Source of the DNA: Ulva prolifera
Taxonomy: Eukaryota > Chlorophyta > Ulvophyceae > Ulvales > Ulvaceae
NCBI GenBank assembly: GCA_023078555.1
Contig: CM041200.1
Location: 558,001 to 622,000 of the forward strand
DNA: 64,000 nt
Direction: 5' to 3'
Both the position numbers and the translations under genes were made by a program. The first letter of the stretch is position 1; every line of letters begins with the position of its first letter. Positions 1 through 11,008 of this stretch are shown here, piece by piece. The notes beneath the pieces are model-generated. The model did not search any database. It was not told where the DNA came from and saw only the letters and a program-made list of their open reading frames with translations.

Positions 1-2
1 CT

Positions 3-1655
3 AAGCACCAGATTTATCTGCACAAGAACAAGATTGTTGTCCCTGATCATGATCACTTGCGCCGGCAAATTCTGTTGTGGCACCATGTACACCCCTGGCA
101 TGCACACATGGGTGTCTCTCGCACAGCATCATTGATCACAGACTCATTTTACTGGCCAGATATACACAAGGATGTCAAGAAATTTGTGTCACAATGCCAT
201 AGCTGTCAGACCATGAAGTCCCCGTCGGAGCGGGAGGCAGTCATGTCCCCACTACCCGTACCTTCTGCATGCTGGCGTGTCGTGAGTGTAGACAGGATCA
301 TGCAGCTGCCTAACTCCACGTCTGGTCACAATTGTATTGTTGTATTTGTTGATCAAATCAGCAAGATGGTAAGATTGATCCCCACAGTGTCTACTCTGAA
401 TGGTCCCGGATTCGCTGCATTGTTTTTCCAGCACATATACCCCCATTATGGCCTGCCTCTTGGCATTTGTAGTGACCGCGGTACGCAGTGGAACAATAAA
501 ATTTTCACATCCCTTTGTGATCACCTAGGCATTGCATTGCAGCTAACATTCTCCTACCATCCTAGAGCCAATGGGCAAGTTGAGCGTTACAACCGCGTTG
601 TGGAAGAAGCTGTTCGGCATTTCATCGGTCCTGCACATGATGATTGGGATGCATTCCTGCCACATATCGAGTTCAGCATGAATAGCTCCAAGTCGGCAGC
701 CACGGGCTGCACGCCGTTCTCTTTGAACCGTATCACTCCGCCGCTGTCTCCCACAGCCCTTGCGCTCAAATTGCCACAGCATCAGCAACCAGCTCCAGCT
801 GTGATGCACCGCATGTACTACTTCCTAGCAAAGCAAGCTCTAGTAGAGGCCAAGCAGTCAATGTGGTCGGACTTCAACAGGAAATCTGCTTGGCCAACCT
901 TTTCTGTGGGTGACTTGGTCCTGCTATCTATACGTAAGGTTGCTCTGCATCATCCATCTCTCCGAAAGAAGTTTACTCCGCGCTGGTTGGGTCCCTGTAA
1001 ATTTCTGGAAGTAGTGGGCCGGGCAGCTGCCCGTATATCATTGCCCACCACGCTGCAGCGCCTGGGTCTACATGATGTCTTTCACTTCTCTGTGCTGAAA
1101 CCTTACAATGAGTCCTTCGATGCTGCATGCGCCACCAGCCCTGAAGCAGCCAAGGTATCGGCCACTGTGGACACGACCACTTATGAAGTTGAATGTGTAG
1201 TCAATTACATGCAGTCGCGGCATCGTGATGACGACATCTCCATCGCGTGCCCTCACTACCTGGTGCGCTGGGTTGGCTACGATGCATCTCATGACTCTTG
1301 GTTACCAGTTGATGAGTTGTCCGGATGCCTGGAGAAAGTTGCCGATTATCTGTTCCACAATGCCTCCAGTACTCAGAGAGCGCACATGGTTCATGAGTTT
1401 CCGCGGGAAGCGCGTCTGCAACTGTCCCATATAGCAGCCAAGGCTGAATCCACCAGGCGTCCCGTCGCTGGGGGGAAGGTGCCCGCGGGTGGCAGCAACA
1501 TCGACGATCCCAAACGCAAACCGCGTAGACGTAGTTCTCGGTTGAGCGAATCCCATAAGGCAGCACTTTCCAGGGTCACCTACTGCAGTTGTTGTGGTAG
1601 GATGCGGACTGAGTCCGCAAAGCGCATGTGCGCTAATGCTGCCCCCCCGCTGTGA
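3..1655 (+). CDS. Gypsy-1 pol, integrase and chromodomain part
   Basis: The frame is already open at base 3, so this is the C-terminal part of a longer polyprotein. An HHCC zinc finger is seen (HHVHPWH and, later, CHSCQTMK). The DDE core has D in SVDRIM, D in CSDRGTQWNN and E in GQVERYNR. A GPY/F-like segment follows (WLGPCKF to HDVFHFSVLKPY). A chromodomain covers roughly bases 1185-1375 (EVECVVNY, then PHYLVRWVGYDASHDSWLPV). The tail is basic (KRKPRRRSSR) and ends with a CSCC cluster. The integrase inserts element cDNA into the genome; chromodomains of this type are known to steer integration toward marked chromatin. The same arrangement, clearly diverged, occurs in Gypsy-2 at 49.5-51.0 kb. 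Confidence 0.92.
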   Translation, partial: KHQIYLHKNKIVVPDHDHLRRQILLWHHVHPWHAHMGVSRTASLITDSFYWPDIHKDVKKFVSQCHSCQTMKSPSEREAVMSPLPVPSACWRVVSVDRIMQLPNSTSGHNCIVVFVDQISKMVRLIPTVSTLNGPGFAALFFQHIYPHYGLPLGICSDRGTQWNNKIFTSLCDHLGIALQLTFSYHPRANGQVERYNRVVEEAVRHFIGPAHDDWDAFLPHIEFSMNSSKSAATGCTPFSLNRITPPLSPTALALKLPQHQQPAPAVMHRMYYFLAKQALVEAKQSMWSDFNRKSAWPTFSVGDLVLLSIRKVALHHPSLRKKFTPRWLGPCKFLEVVGRAAARISLPTTLQRLGLHDVFHFSVLKPYNESFDAACATSPEAAKVSATVDTTTYEVECVVNYMQSRHRDDDISIACPHYLVRWVGYDASHDSWLPVDELSGCLEKVADYLFHNASSTQRAHMVHEFPREARLQLSHIAAKAESTRRPVAGGKVPAGGSNIDDPKRKPRRRSSRLSESHKAALSRVTYCSCCGRMRTESAKRMCANAAPPL

Positions 1656-1871
1656 TGCTGAAGGGGACGCCTGGATGTAAGCAGACTGCCTCTGTGAGGC
1701 CGGGGATTTCCAGGCCATAGGTGATGTAAGGAGGGGGCTCCCGGGAGCAAGGCCAACCCCTGCCTAAATCTTATCCGCCAGGTTGCATGTCGCGGGGCAC
1801 CAACCTGTTTTTCCATCATGTTACTTCCATAAAACCCGACAGACCCAATTCCATCATCCCTGAACCCACCT
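1656..1871 (+). other. Spacer between pol and the extra ORF of Gypsy-1
   Basis: This non-coding spacer contains GAAGGGGACGCC about ten bases after the pol stop. The same 12-mer follows pol of Gypsy-2 near 51026. It could be a second polypurine-like tract or an RNA signal used to express the downstream frame. The function is inference. Confidence 0.4.
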
Positions 1872-2186
1872 ATGTGTGCAGTAAGAAACTTGCCAGTCCT
1901 TGAGATCCCACAAGATCCGACATCCCATTCCCTCGTCCAGCGTCGACGCTTTCTCCAGAACGTCCGCCAGTTGATGCTAGATGCCACGACAATGCCAGCG
2001 CTTGGAGACTACCACTCTCAGTACCTCACTGATCTCTGCCATGTCAGAAGAGTTACTCGCAGGCTGTATGATGCAGTCTTAGACCTAGATGAGGCCATGA
2101 GTGAACTGGTAAACCGCTACTCAGGTCGACAATTGTTGCCACAGTACTTCCACGATCTCTGCGATGAGTTCCCCAGCCAGCTCTAG
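1872..2186 (+). CDS. Gypsy-1 extra ORF after pol (unknown function)
   Basis: This 104-residue frame lies between the chromodomain-bearing pol and the polypurine tract, where most chromoviruses have nothing or, rarely, an env-like gene. No signal peptide, membrane segment or known motif is seen. It is predicted to be largely helical, with many charged and leucine residues. The reason to believe it is real is its counterpart at the same place in Gypsy-2 (51331-51735). Shared positions include an early block (leucine, then NV, then M.D) and a C-terminal block ELV...S.R.L...Y..DL...F. The start codon is the first ATG. The function is not known to me, and a short helical accessory protein is only a guess. 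Confidence 0.5.
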   Translation: MCAVRNLPVLEIPQDPTSHSLVQRRRFLQNVRQLMLDATTMPALGDYHSQYLTDLCHVRRVTRRLYDAVLDLDEAMSELVNRYSGRQLLPQYFHDLCDEFPSQL

Positions 2187-2400
2187 AACTAGCCTCATTT
2201 CCAACAAGGTCGCTCATCCGTATTCCAGATGAGTAGACCCTTCTCTGTAAATACCACAATGCCCCGGTCTTATGATGTACCCTACCATTCAAGTCAATGT
2301 GCTGTCTCCATTTATCTGCTTACCTGAGCTTCCAGACTTGTCATGAGCTTGCAGAGCATACTTTTGTTTGCCCTGCTCCGCTCCCGTGTGTGGGGGGAGG

Positions 2401-3192
2401 TGTTGTAATGGCCAAATCTGTCTGCTCAGAAGCACACCTATTCCAGATATGCAGGCACCAATTGTGGATACATGTGTATGTATCTCAGGCTAGTGCCTTG
2501 CAAACTTGAGCCAGGCGAAAGTATACCAAAGAATACCTCAGAATGCCAGCATGGACCACGTCACAGCTGTGCACATGAGCTGCATGCATACAGCTACATG
2601 TGCGTAATTCCACATGCCCAACAGTGCCACTAGCATTTCTCAACATGTATAATCTCGCATACCAATCCCATGTATCATGCCACCTTATGCCACAGCCTTT
2701 TGGCAGTGCGAAGTGCCAGCTCAGTACATGACACGTCATGCATGCGGCGCATGTATACCCCTGGTCTGCGCTTGCGCACGCCAAGGGTGCAGCGTCAAAG
2801 ACCATGCCAGCCAATCTACGTCTGCGTATCCATGCAACACGATGTTGCTGCATTGGATTGACGAAGGATGATACATGCCAAATCCCAATGCCCGCAGAAG
2901 ATCGCCAGATCTCGCGGGATGTTGCACCCTGATCCGTACAGAGATCAACGAGCAGCGCGATTCCACAGTTCCACAGAGCTACCAGTAGCGAGGACAGCAC
3001 AAAGCAGGGATGGGCCTGGGCACATATATTCCAAGTGTTTTGCTGTGATCGACACAATTACCTTTGGTCGATTGGGGCGCTTCTGTTCCAGTCATTCCAT
3101 CTGTGCTGCATTGTTACCCCTGTCTTTCTCTCCTGTCGTTTCTGTACGCCCGCTAGGGTGCCCGGCTCCCTGCGCTACCCGATCAGTCAACA
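2401..3192 (+). repeat. Gypsy-1 3' LTR (family A, 792 bp)
   Basis: The LTR begins TGTTGTAATGG right after a G-rich polypurine tract and ends CAGTCAACA. A near-identical full copy stands alone at 11892-12684, and a truncated, more diverged copy lies at 52798-53538. Confidence 0.9.
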
Positions 3193-3692
3193 GGGTAGCC
3201 CGGACCTGGCTTCCTAATTCTGACCCGGACTCCACCTCAATTTCGTCAGGCTCAGCCTCCAAGGAAGGTCTCAGCCCCTCGCACGTGCTTAGCTACTGCT
3301 CCCTCGTTAGATGCTCAGGCCGCGGCCGAGTTACTCCCACAGCGGACCCGGTGAGCCTCACGATTCCGATGGGCCACAGCCGCTTCATCATCGCTGACAG
3401 TGTAGGCCATTTCTGCTTCTTCATCACCATAGATGCCAGGACTGTCGTTATCATCATCATCCATGTGATCATCAGACGAGTTGGGGCTGGACAACGGGAT
3501 GACGAATGCAGCTTCAACACCAGGCTCATGGAACTGCGCATTGCGATTCAATACGTACTCCACAGTGCGGGCGGGCCTGGCTTCAGAGTGGTGCACCTGA
3601 CTTGGGACCCGAGGGGGGACATCAATGTCAGGGTGCGCAGCGGCACGTGCAATTGCTCACGAGCGATGCTGTCGTGATCTTACAAAGGCCCT
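3193..3692 (-). mobile_element. Copia (CopA-like) fragment, reversed
   Basis: On the minus strand this matches the acidic linker between integrase and reverse transcriptase of CopA-1 and CopA-2, around 56.88-57.35 kb. The match is clear but diverged, so this is an older relative. Gypsy-1 ends against it. Only a short piece is left. It is broken. Confidence 0.75.
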
Positions 3693-3819
3693 GAACCAAG
3701 ATGGTTCCAAGGCATGCGAGTGGCCTACACATGGCAAGCTTATGAGCTCAAGTAATAGGGGGCAAGCTGAACTAACAGTCACCATGCGAATTGATGCAGT
3801 CTAAGTGCTAATACAATGC
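3693..3819. other. Unassigned gap
   Basis: No gene, repeat copy or motif recognised. Confidence 0.4.
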
Positions 3820-3878
3820 TGTTGTGAAAGTGCCTCGTAGCGCCCAAGGCAAGTGCACGTGGTGATGCACGCAGAAGG
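3820..3878 (+). repeat. LTR family E fragment
   Basis: This begins TGTTGTGAAAGTGCCTCG and matches, inverted, the end of the solo LTRs at 13510-13782 and 37220-37497. It is interrupted by the family D solo LTR that follows. How far family E continues past 4257 is unclear. Confidence 0.6.
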
Positions 3879-4256
3879 TGTTATAAACAAGAACCTATTA
3901 TGTGTGCATTAGGAGGTTGGTAGAGCCTATACCTAGAGAGCCGCCAAGTCATACGAAAGGACACTACACAGATCAGGGAGCATACTGCACTGGATGCAAG
4001 ATAGTGCAGGAACCTATGGAAGATGTAAGAACAAGGTTACTTCAGACTTGGACGCATACGACTATATGCGACCATTTGTGCATGTCTACCGTGGCCCAAT
4101 GACAATGGCCCGGGGCGAGCCGCTCACGGAGCGCCCCAAGTATGCTCATGCATACTATCCTAACATAACACGGGCTGGGCCCTTGGTCACCACACCCATG
4201 CGCACCGTTACAGCGCGTCATGCATTGCAGGTGTACCTAGACACTGATTTATGACA
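3879..4256 (-). repeat. Solo LTR, family D (CopB LTR), TSD GAAGG
   Basis: TG...CA ends (TGTTATAAAC to TTTATGACA) are flanked by an exact 5-bp duplication GAAGG at 3874-3878 and 4257-4261, so this is an independent insertion reduced to one LTR. The same family is the 3' LTR of CopB-1 (11009 on) and a solo LTR at 49084-49457. Relative to CopB-1 it is inverted. Confidence 0.9.
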
Positions 4257-7200
4257 GAAGGTGACGCGCCCAGGTTGAAGCAAACTCTCTCTGTGATGCT
4301 TTACAGCGAGCGGAACAGGCACGATCGGATGCTGAGGCTCAGGCTGCTGCGCTGCGAGCTATGGCTCAAGGCAATGCTGACCCTGTTGCTGATCTCTATC
4401 CGCCTGGCACTGTAGTCGATGCTAATGCTATCGTAGATGCAATGAGAGCTGTGTCTGTTCGTGAAACCGCAATAGACAAAGGCAAGACCCCATCTTGGGA
4501 TTTTGCAAGGGGCGAGAGGTTCTCAACCTTTGAGTTCCGTTTTGAGCTATGGTTGAAAGGCCATGGCTTGTACCATTTGCGCACTGTTTTCCCCACTGGA
4601 CCTGAGACAAGTGTCCATGATAATGTGTTGGCTGTAGTCTGTTTTCAGTTGCCTGTACAGGACTTAGAGTATGTCCGGGTTCATATTACGCTGTGTGAGT
4701 TTTGGGCTGCCTTGAGAGCCAAGTATATGCCTAGCAAAGAGGCTGAGGCTAGGAGTCTCTGGATTAGGTTCTCTCGTGCCACGCTCAGAGGTGCCAGGTC
4801 AAAACAAGTTGAGGATTATTGTACCCTCATGATGTCGCTGGTAAATGAGATTACGGCTCTCGGTGCTGCACCTGCTCCATATCAGGTCAACAACAAGTTG
4901 TTTGAGCCTCTCGGTCGAGAGAATGTATCAATGCATAGTGAGCAGGGCGGAACAGATTTCCTGACTGAGATAGCTGCCATTGCCAACCATGCCCAGGCAT
5001 TAGATGCCTGTGGGCCAGCACATGGTGGTGGCATAGCAGGCCGAGGCCACGGCCAAGGCCATGGCCACAGAGGGGGAAATGGGAACCGGGGACAACCCGC
5101 AGCTGTTGCCGCGATCGCCAATGGCAAAATGCACACCTGCCACGTATGCAAGAAGACTGGACACCTCCAAAAGGACTGCTCGGATCTGCATCCGGAAGTC
5201 AGGAAGCATTTTCAGAACCAGGCTGCCAACAAAACCGGCCGCCAGGGACGAGGCGCCGGCAGAGGGCGCGGACGAGGCGCCGGCAGAGGGCGCGGATGAG
5301 GACGAGGCAATGGCAACTCTGTTGCTTTCGTGCAATTTCCTAGCGACGACTTCTCTATGAAAGATGTTGCGCACCTGTGCGAAAGCCTGAGCTTCCTGGT
5401 GGACAGCGGATCTGATGCCCATGTCATTAGGAACCCCGAGCTGTTCTTGTCAATGCATGCTGCATCTCGGGAGTGTACTCACCCGATAGGGGATAAGGAT
5501 ATTCCAGTTGTAGGGGACGGAACTATTTGTTTCCGTCTGGGGTCCTATGTCACAATGGATGGGGAGATCTAAGGTCTGACCATTGAGATCCCGAATTGCT
5601 TGTATGTGCCGCACTGCCCTTTCAACATTTTGTTGAAGAATATATCTACACATTTGTTGAAGAATATTGCCATCACCTTGCAAATCCATGTGGTGACAGA
5701 AGGAGGTGATCTTGTTTTCGTACCTGGGTTTTCTGACCAGGCCATGGGCCATAGATAGGGTCGGATTTCTCAATCGCATGACCACCAGAATCGGCCAGTG
5801 TTTGTTGTGACCACGGATGTGGGCAAGCCAGTCCTCTGGGGCTCGCGAGTGAGTAATCCCGCTGTTTGGTCTGCTGCCAATTCGGGTGCAAAGCTAGAGG
5901 TCGGTGAGGTCTCGTACAGTCGTGTGGCTGCTTTGGTTGGGTCTCCTAATGTGCCTGGACAAGACAAATTGAATACTACATTCCTATCTCATGTCAGTTG
6001 CCTCACAGGGGATGCAAACCTGCGTCTAATGGCTAAGGCCAAGATGTACCAGGGCTTGCATATTGATCCAGCAAAGGTGAGCGATGAGATAGACAAATGC
6101 CACGGCTGTATGATTGCTAGAAATAGTACCGGGTCTAGTAGCCAGCACGGCGAGACAGTCACGCACTGGTGTGCAACGTATCCGGGGGGCTGCTTGCATG
6201 TAGATGTTCTAGGTCCCATTACTCCTATGGGAGTTGGGAAAGCAAAGTATGCGCTAATCGCAGTTGATGCGTTTTCCCGTTTTAGATTCACTATTCCTAT
6301 GGATGCAAAGTCCAGAGTCCCAGAATTGCTTGTAGAGATCATAGGACACTGCAATTCTACGGTTGTTCCTGAGCAAGTTGTCATCAAGAAAGGCCAGCCG
6401 CCTGTTCCAGGGCGTGTTGCATTCCTGCGTGGTGACCGCGGCGGAGAATTTCTGGGCCATGTCTTCCAGGCCTATCTTCCTGACAAGCACATTGTTTGGG
6501 AAGACTGTGCACCAAGCAATGATCAGGGCAATGGCATAGCTGAGCGTGAATGTGGTGCCACTTCTGATAGATTTAGAGCGCTCATGTGTCCAACCAACAT
6601 AACACGCCGTGCATGGCCTGAGGGGATGCTGTGTGGGACCGCTGCAGCGAATCTGGTTCCTAGTTCCGCTGTCATGAACCGCCGGAAAAGGGGAACATCT
6701 TGCGGACAAGCTTGAGTGCCTTTTGACCAATTTGGGTAGATATAGGAATGCGACGGGTAAGGACATGCATACAGTGCAGTTTGGGGGGGTCCATAAGACC
6801 ACTGCCGACATTTCGAACCTAGCAAGGAAACTATAGAACTAGTTAAGAAGCAGATAGATCATACAAAAGAAAACGAACTGCTACGGAAAGAGTGGGTAGA
6901 CAATGACCTTGCAGATGTCATCCCGTTTATGTTGTTCTACACCGAGACGTATGACCCTGAGCGTGTCAAGCTCATGATTGCGCAAATGCTCCCATGGGGG
7001 CTGCCGGTCTACGTTTACCTTGATTCTGACAAGGTGCATATGTTAGACCCCAGGGGTGTACTTGTGATGTGGATGGGGCCCGGGCAAGGGCCTCACATGA
7101 AAAGAGTCTTCCCGCGTTGCTCCGTGGGTGGCAGAGTGCTTGAGGTGCGGCAAATGTCGTACAGTGCCGCCATGTTGCGTGATCACTTGCGTACGCTAGA

Positions 7201-7595
7201 TACTGTGACGCGGGGAAATATGCCTTTGGTGCCTATGGGCCCGGAAGAGGAGTTGACGCTTGGTCTCGATCTGGAGAAGTGTGTTATGTCAGGTGCTCCT
7301 CCGTTTCCCAATATGGATTTGATTGAGTCCCGAAAAGAGCACATGCGCACGCATGGCGTCAATGCTACTTTTGATTTCGATGGTTTCGCCATAGGTAGAC
7401 AGCTAGGTGAATTGCATGACAGTGAATTGCAGCTAGGTGAATTGCATTTCGGCCAGGTGGCGCCCGTGCAACATATGGAGGACACGCCAGAGCTGCGTGA
7501 CTTGCGTGAGGAATTGCAAGTAGGTCGTAGCATTGCGCCCACAGTCGGTGAGCCGGATGGTCCGGTAGAGTTGCAGGGGAGAACTAGGATGTACA

Positions 7596-7935
7596 TGTCA
7601 CAATGCATGCGCCTGCGGGCAGCAGTGTGGTGACAGGTGCACCCATGCACGATTGATCTGCGGATCCAGTGCAGGGGTAAGCCGCCAGCGGGATTGTCCT
7701 GGAGTAGTGAGCGAGTTCCTGCGAGGATCTCCCGCCGTAATCTTGACTTTTCAGTGTGCATATATGGCTGTGCACACTTAGAGCTGTAACCTTTCTTCTC
7801 CACTGTTTCACGATACTAGCACTCCTAGCATTCCTCGGTTCTACCTCTGTGCGCAGCAGGTATGGAATGCTGGCTACTGATTTGACCTGTGCATGACTGC
7901 GCGTCTGACCTTCGTAAAGGATAGCGTTTCTGACA
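7596..7935 (+). repeat. Solo CopA-type LTR inside CopB-1
   Basis: It starts TGTCACAATGCATG and ends TTTCTGACA, like the LTRs of CopA-1. The flanks are GTACA (7591-7595) and GTCCA (7936-7940), a duplication with one mismatch. The intact site is readable in CopB-2 near 45651. This dates CopA-family activity to after CopB-1 settled. Confidence 0.88.
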
Positions 7936-9838
7936 GTCCACGCTTGAGGTGGTGGATGGGGTGCATGATGTCGTGCGCACCAAAGTGTTGGGGCAGACAA
8001 CAGTGCGCTACCCTCCTCAGTCGGGATAGATGTATGCCAACACAGATACTCTCAACTATTCCAATGTTCACAAGTTCCCGGACTTAAGTGGCGCTCAGAT
8101 CGACATGAGGCCCGTCACCAGGAGCCGTGCCCAGCAGGGGAGGTCTCGGGAATCTGGCAGTCCCGCATGAGATCCGAGGTCAGATGCCCCACAACCTGAT
8201 GAGGTGAGCGTCATGGACGGCGTTGAGGAACAGCATCCGCCGCCAACTGCCACGGCGGGAGCAGCTGACCCGCCGCGAGGTGACGCAGCTGATGCTGCGG
8301 GACCCTCCCTTGACATGCCTGGGTTTGGCCAAGCTATGGCTAGCCGCTTGGGTCCAGGGGAGGAACTTATGTTCAGTTCAGGAGGCAGATTTGTCCCTAG
8401 GAGAGAGGTAAGTCCACGCAGCTCACCTGTCGCAGGAGAGTCCATGCATCATGTCAAGGAGATTAGTGTGCATGATGACGCTGCAGCTGATGCCCATGGG
8501 CAGGAAGCGCAGTCTGGTCCAGTTAGACAAAAATGGAACCCGCTTGTACGCAGGCGCTTAATTCCACATGCATATGTCGCTGCGATAGATGCTGTAGCTT
8601 GTGATGATGAGCACAGTGATGTGAGTGAGCGGATAGTAGCACCAAAGGTTGCGGGCAGATCAAGCATGGCGGCTACGGCTGACAGTGCGTTGCTTGATGC
8701 AGATGTCGCTGAGCATGTGGAACATGGCAGCGGTCAGTCAGACCGTTGACGTCCATCCCGCCGGGTTGCAGCTATCATGAAGAAGATCCTGATGATCCAT
8801 ACAATCCACCCTGGAAGGCAGCATTGGCTTGGCCTGATAGGGAGAAGTGGATGGTAGCTTTGGAGGAAGAGGTGAACTCTTAGAGTGAGCATGGTACCTA
8901 TGAATTGGTAGATTCGCCAGAAGGGGCTAAGGCCATCTCTGGTAAGCGGGTCATGAAGATTAAGAGGGGACCTACGGGAGAGATCCAGCGTTACACAAGG
9001 CGCGGTATGTTGCCGGAGGGTTTACCCAGCTGGGCCCAGGAGGAGGGTGTAGATTTCTTTGAGACGTGGGCTCCAGTAGGGAGCTGTGCCACTCTTCGTT
9101 TTGTTCTGTCAATAGCTGCAGTGAGAGAGGATTTAGAGATGAAACACGTAGGCATCCACTGTGCCTTTCTCAGTGGGGTCATGAATGAAACCGTTTACGT
9201 AGAAAAGCCCCAGATTCTGAACGATGGCACCATTCGAGTGTGGAAACTGCTTGACCCTGTATGGATTAAAGCAAGCAACACGTGAATGGCACAAGGCGCT
9301 TGCACGTCTACTGGGTGAGATGGGCTTTGTTCGCTCACACTCAGACTCTGCAGTGTATGTTAGGAAAACTGGTAGATGTTTCATCTTCCTATGGGTTGAT
9401 GATTTGTTTATCTTCGGATGGTCCACGGGCCTGAAGGAGTTGATAGACCAAATTCTCAAAGTTTTCACCGGAAGGGACTAAGGCGATTTGTCTTGGCCAG
9501 TAGGTGCCTCTATCAAGCGTGACAGGAAAACGAGAACGATCATGTTGTCCCAGAAGCAGAAGATTCTGAATCTGCTAGAAAAGCTTAGCATGGCAGATTG
9601 CAGACCCAGTCCGACTCCACTGGTGCCACGGCAACAGTTGAGGAGTGCGAAGGACTACCCTGACCTTGAGGTTGCCACTCAGGCAGAGCACGCTCAGTTC
9701 ATGAGTGCTGTAGGGGGAATCCAGTACCTGGCTATAGTTACGCGACCTGATATTTCTTATGCCTGTAATGCTTTGGCCAAGCATATGGGGTGTAGCTTAA
9801 AGGAGCATTGGTCAGCGGTGCTGCATGTGCTCAGATAC

Positions 9839-10497
9839 TGTCATGCACAGTGTTATGTAACACGTGTCATGGTCAAGCTAGGCAAAGTGGTGGCTAGCGG
9901 GGGTCAAGTGGCATCCCTTACGGTGACCCGGCATAAGCCGTGTCATCGGGTGTCACGCCCGTGGGCTGTGCAATGCGAGTCACAGCCAGAGCGGACATGA
10001 GCTTTATATGTCCGCGCTGTATGTTTTTGAAAGAACACAGCTGCTGTGAGTGTCTCCCCCTAGAGTGCTCACAGATTCGTGCAGCCTGCATTCAACGTGC
10101 GGAGTTATACCAACTCAGCAGACTATGTGTCCACAAGCACAAACCAACGACACAACCATGCATGTCAGCTAGAGGACACCATACCTGTGTTTAACTCCAG
10201 TAGACAAGATGTCCTACTGGCGTCAACACAAGGCTTATATACATTCAAGCACACAGACACATAAGCTCTGCCTATGTGTAGAACAACGAACGCTCCCGCT
10301 CTATGAATCCCTCCATCTCAGAGATCGCATCGAGCACGTGTACAACAACCATGCGTACAACCCCCTCTTGATATGCTAGCTTCTAGCTCCCTCATAGCAG
10401 TCTCCTATTGAGCCACGCTTGTGATTCTCCTGAATCTCGTGGTTTCACCACACGCTGTCCAACCTTATCATTCTCATGCATGTACCAGCTTCACACT
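9839..10497 (+). mobile_element. Insertion in CopB-1, LTR family F (long form)
   Basis: About 0.66 kb interrupts the RNase H region of CopB-1. It begins TGTCATGCACAG. Its first ~185 bp match the inverted solo LTR at 11172-11405, including a TATA-like GCTTTATATGTCC, then the two diverge. ATACTG occurs on both sides (9835-9840, 10498-10503), which fits a target duplication, though the exact right end is unclear. No coding capacity is recognised. Confidence 0.6.
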
Positions 10498-11008
10498 ATA
10501 CTGCAACACTCGTCTGAGAAGAGTTGTTTGCTTGAGGGATGCACTGATGCTGATTTTGCAAATGACAAGAGTTTGAAGAGCATAAGTGGCCTACTCCTCC
10601 GGGCGTATGGCAATACTGTGTTCTGGAGGTCAAAGAGACAGGCGATCACAGCTGGTGATACGACCAAGGCAGAATTGATAGCAATGAGTAGTGCAGCAAA
10701 CGAGTTGATGTGAGCCAAGCAATTGTTGCTAGACTTGCATCTTCCTCCAGAAAAACCGGTGCTTTGGGGAGATAATAAAAGTGCGAATATCCTTGCAAAC
10801 AATCCAATCTTCAGTGATAGGTCCAAACATATTCGAGTGCGGCAACTACGGTCCGAGAATTTGTAGAGGCGGATGAGATCCAAGTGCAGTGGGTAGGGAC
10901 CAAAGACCAGCTAGCTGATGTCTTCACTAAGGTTTTGCCTGGACCTGCATTGAAGGACGTTCGAGAGAAGCTGCATCTAATTCAAGATCAAAACACCTTC
11001 TAGGGGAG

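Larger units (their letters stand above)
1..3192 (+). mobile_element. Gypsy-1: Ty3/gypsy chromovirus, 3' part
   Basis: This is the 3' portion of a chromodomain-bearing Ty3/gypsy element; the 5' part lies outside the window. In order it shows the integrase zinc finger and DDE core, a GPY/F-type segment, a chromodomain, a non-coding spacer, a small extra reading frame, a G-rich polypurine tract ending at 2400, and the 3' LTR at 2401-3192. The part of pol that is visible looks whole. Downstream of the LTR lies a reversed copia fragment, so this element apparently inserted into older copia DNA. Age cannot be read from LTR pairs because the 5' LTR is not present. Confidence 0.9.
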
